Assembly (NCBI GenBank): GCA_019648995.1
Contig: BLXT01000492.1
Location: 1,163,987-1,189,013, forward strand
From: Plakobranchus ocellatus
Taxonomy: Eukaryota; Mollusca; Gastropoda; Plakobranchidae
Direction: 5' to 3'
DNA length: 25,027 nucleotides
Shown here piece by piece: positions 23,091 to 25,027 of the stretch. The translations under genes were made by a program, and so were the position numbers. The notes beneath the pieces are model-generated. The model was not told where the DNA came from and ran no database searches. It worked only from the letters and a program-made list of their open reading frames with translations. Each line of letters begins with the position of its first letter. Position 1 is the stretch's first letter.

Positions 23091-25027
23091 CTTCCCCAAA
23101 GTTCTCAGGGTCCTCACTTTTTGAAGACAGCTTGTAATGTCTAAAGCCATCAGGAGAATTGTCACATTCAGATTCATGGGATCTTCTGAAATCAGCTGAG
23201 GAATTGTGATTGCCACTTCCTTTAGATTGTCTGTCATACCAAGGACCTTTTGGCTTACTGTCACTGTCAGACTTTGATAGAAGGTAATATCTCAAATCCT
23301 CTGAAGGACGATAATCATCAATGTCTTCAGTACTATGACCTTCCTTTGTACTCACTAATTGGTGATTTCCAGTGCCTCTCGACAGAGGAAGATTTCTTGA
23401 ACTTGTTGATGGTTGATAGTGCTTATCAGTGTCTTTTGCCTGCAGATAGTCTCTTGGTGATGGATAGTAACTATCACTATCAGCGTCTCGTTCCCGATAA
23501 TAATCTCTTGAAATTGGTGTTGCTTCATAATTCATATCATCTTCAAAGATGTCAGAACTTCTTAGACGAGGTGATGGATCATATTTATCAGGGTCTTTTT
23601 GCTGAGCATAATTTTTGTGAGTTGTTGTTGGATTATAAATGCACATGTCCTTTGACTGGTTGTTTTCTTTTGTGTCTCTTGAATGATGGTAACTTTTTGA
23701 AACCGGTGATGGAATGTAACTAGCAATGTCTTTTGACTCATGGTAATTTCTTGGTCTTGGTAATGGATTGAACGTGTCACAGCCTCTTGAATGTTGATAA
23801 CTTCTCAAAGCGGATGATGGATTGTCACTGTCAGTATCATTTGCCCGACATGGAATTTTTGAGAATGACAATGGATCATGCTTGTCCTTGCCTTTAGACT
23901 GACGGCGGCTTCTTTGAGATGGTGGCATATTGTAACCATTGGTGTCTTTTGATTCAGAGCAATGTTCAGATCTTGGTAAAGAATAATGCCTGTGAGTGTC
24001 TTTTAGATGGCAAGATGAGTGTTTAGAACAAGGTGATAAATGATAATCATCTGAGTCTACTTTAGAGCTGGCTGACGACAGAATATCCCTAAAGTTGTCT
24101 GAATCATGATATCCTCTTAAATCCAACATGAAAAGGTTATCAATATCACCTTGATACCTTCTAAGGTAATTCTGCACATCCAATGATCCAGAGAAACAGT
24201 CAGCATCCTTCATGCTATCTTCTCCTCGACAATCTACTGATAGACGGTAAACATCAGCATTGTTTAATTCATGCCCACTATTTGGATGACTGTCACCAAT
24301 GTTAAAAGACCACTGCTGCCTCCTTGGTGAAAGATCCACATCCCTGATCTTTTCTCTAGATTGGCGGTGATGCTTGATGAATGCCGCCCATAACTAATCC
24401 TGTATCTAGATGGATGATGCTCCTCATTACAAGGACTTTCTCTGAATCCATGATCCCAACTTGACAATTGGTCCACATAGCTAGTATTGTCTCTGGATCC
24501 ATGGTGCCTACTTGACACATGATCCCCATTACTAGTACGGGCTCTAGATCTATGATCCCTTCTTGACAATTGGTCCACATGGCTAGTATTGTCTCTGGAT
24601 CCATGGTGCCTCCTTGATACACGATCCTCATTAATATTACTTTCCCTAGATCCATGGTGCCTCCTTGACACATGATCCCCATTACTAGTACAGGCTCTAG
24701 ATCTATGATCCCTTCTTGAAAATTGGTCCACATAGCTAGTATCACCTCTGGATCCATGGTGCCTCCTCGATACACGATCCTCATTACTAGTACTTTCCCT
24801 AGATCCATGGCGTCTCCTTGACAATTGGTCCACGTAGCTAGTATTGTCTCTGGATCCATGGTGCCTCCTTGACGCATGATCCCTTCTTGACAATTGGTCC
24901 ACATAGCTAGTATCATCTCTGGATCCATGGTGCCTCCTCGATACACGATCCTCATTACTAGTACTGTCCCTAGATCCATGGCGTCTCCTTGACAATTGGT
25001 CCACATAGCTAGTATCATCTCTGGATC
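23091..25027 (-). CDS. Gene B upstream coding exon (partial): repeat-rich region
   Basis: The exon runs in from beyond 25027 and ends at the donor after 23091. The part nearest the window edge encodes about 12 copies of a 17-residue unit such as RRHHGSRDNTSYVDQLS. From about 24370 down to 23100 the same style continues as strongly diverged units around 'SR.YHHSKDTD.Y.PSP'. The exon is rich in Ser, Arg, Asp, His and Tyr, has no globular domain, and is probably disordered. The frame used upstream (codons starting at 25004, 25001...) stops at 24264, while the frame that joins exon 2 is open only from 24393 down. The two must switch near 24372-24380, consistent with loss of one base. The stretch 'HHRQSREKIRDVDLSPRR' just after it continues the repeat pattern. 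By comparison with gene A, an XTBD should lie outside the window. A later ATG at 24213 could start a shorter form. Confidence 0.8.
24420..25027 (-). repeat. 51-bp tandem array (17-aa unit) in gene B
   Basis: Motifs GGATCCATGG or AGATCTATGA recur every 51 bp, except one 66-bp step between about 24852 and 24918. Three unit types, ending TSYVDQLS, TSNGDHVS and SNEDRVS, recur in partial order, giving a higher-order period near 153 bp. Units are nearly identical at the window edge. The array continues past the window. Confidence 0.95.

Noticed and set aside
23250..23723. 157-aa plus-strand ORF
   Set aside because: It is antisense to the gene B exon, with a Cys/Leu-rich composition typical of the complement of Ser/Asp codons.
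24356..25018. 220-aa minus-strand ORF in another frame of the gene B array
   Set aside because: It is a repeat shadow. The frame with the 17-residue RRHHGSRD unit is the one that continues into the diverged repeats and the spliced domain exon, apart from the single frame change.

Overview
The window looks like nuclear DNA from an invertebrate, most likely a lophotrochozoan and perhaps a mollusc. It is AT-rich, the genes have introns of about 1.4-1.8 kb, and there are many small transposon remnants. There are no bacterial operons, ribosome binding sites or CRISPR arrays. The phylum is inferred from overall texture and not from any diagnostic sequence.

Two protein-coding genes are supported. 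Both belong to the XRN2-adaptor / NF-kappa-B-repressing-factor (NKRF) family, and they point towards each other. Gene A (+ strand, coding 4796-6494 joined to 8275-9812, 1078 aa) has an N-terminal XRN2-binding (XTBD) domain, about 375 residues of an 11-residue Tyr/Ser/His repeat, two dsRNA-binding-like domains, a G-patch and an R3H domain. Gene B (- strand, coding from beyond 25027 down to 23091, joined to 21735-21089) has a long Arg/His/Asp/Ser repeat region followed by one domain clearly paralogous to the first dsRNA-binding domain of gene A. It then ends with a basic tail, without G-patch or R3H. Both genes have a phase-1 intron at the same place, directly before the conserved 'PAKPVLS' block. 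They therefore look like an inverted duplication whose repeat regions then evolved separately. The B reading frame changes once near 24372-24380, which is either a real frameshift or an assembly error. Its expected XTBD would lie outside the window.

Layout: 1-4785 is non-coding, with a GA microsatellite, a LINE reverse-transcriptase remnant and an interspersed repeat family in opposite orientations. 4796-9812 is gene A, with an inverted-repeat element in its intron. 9813-10792 is its likely 3' UTR. 10615-11875 holds two overlapping pairs of terminal inverted repeats of pogo/Tigger-like appearance. 14189-14933 is a minisatellite of about 48 bp per unit. 14934-21088 is repeat-poor AT-rich intergenic sequence with simple repeats. 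21089-25027 is gene B, with a tRNA-like SINE and a transposon end in its intron.

From family knowledge, NKRF-type proteins recruit the nuclear 5'-3' exonuclease XRN2 through the XTBD, and the helicase DHX15 through the G-patch, for pre-rRNA processing. By inference, gene A would be the full adaptor. Gene B would bind RNA but could not activate the helicase. Each also carries a large, fast-evolving, probably disordered repeat tract of different chemistry.
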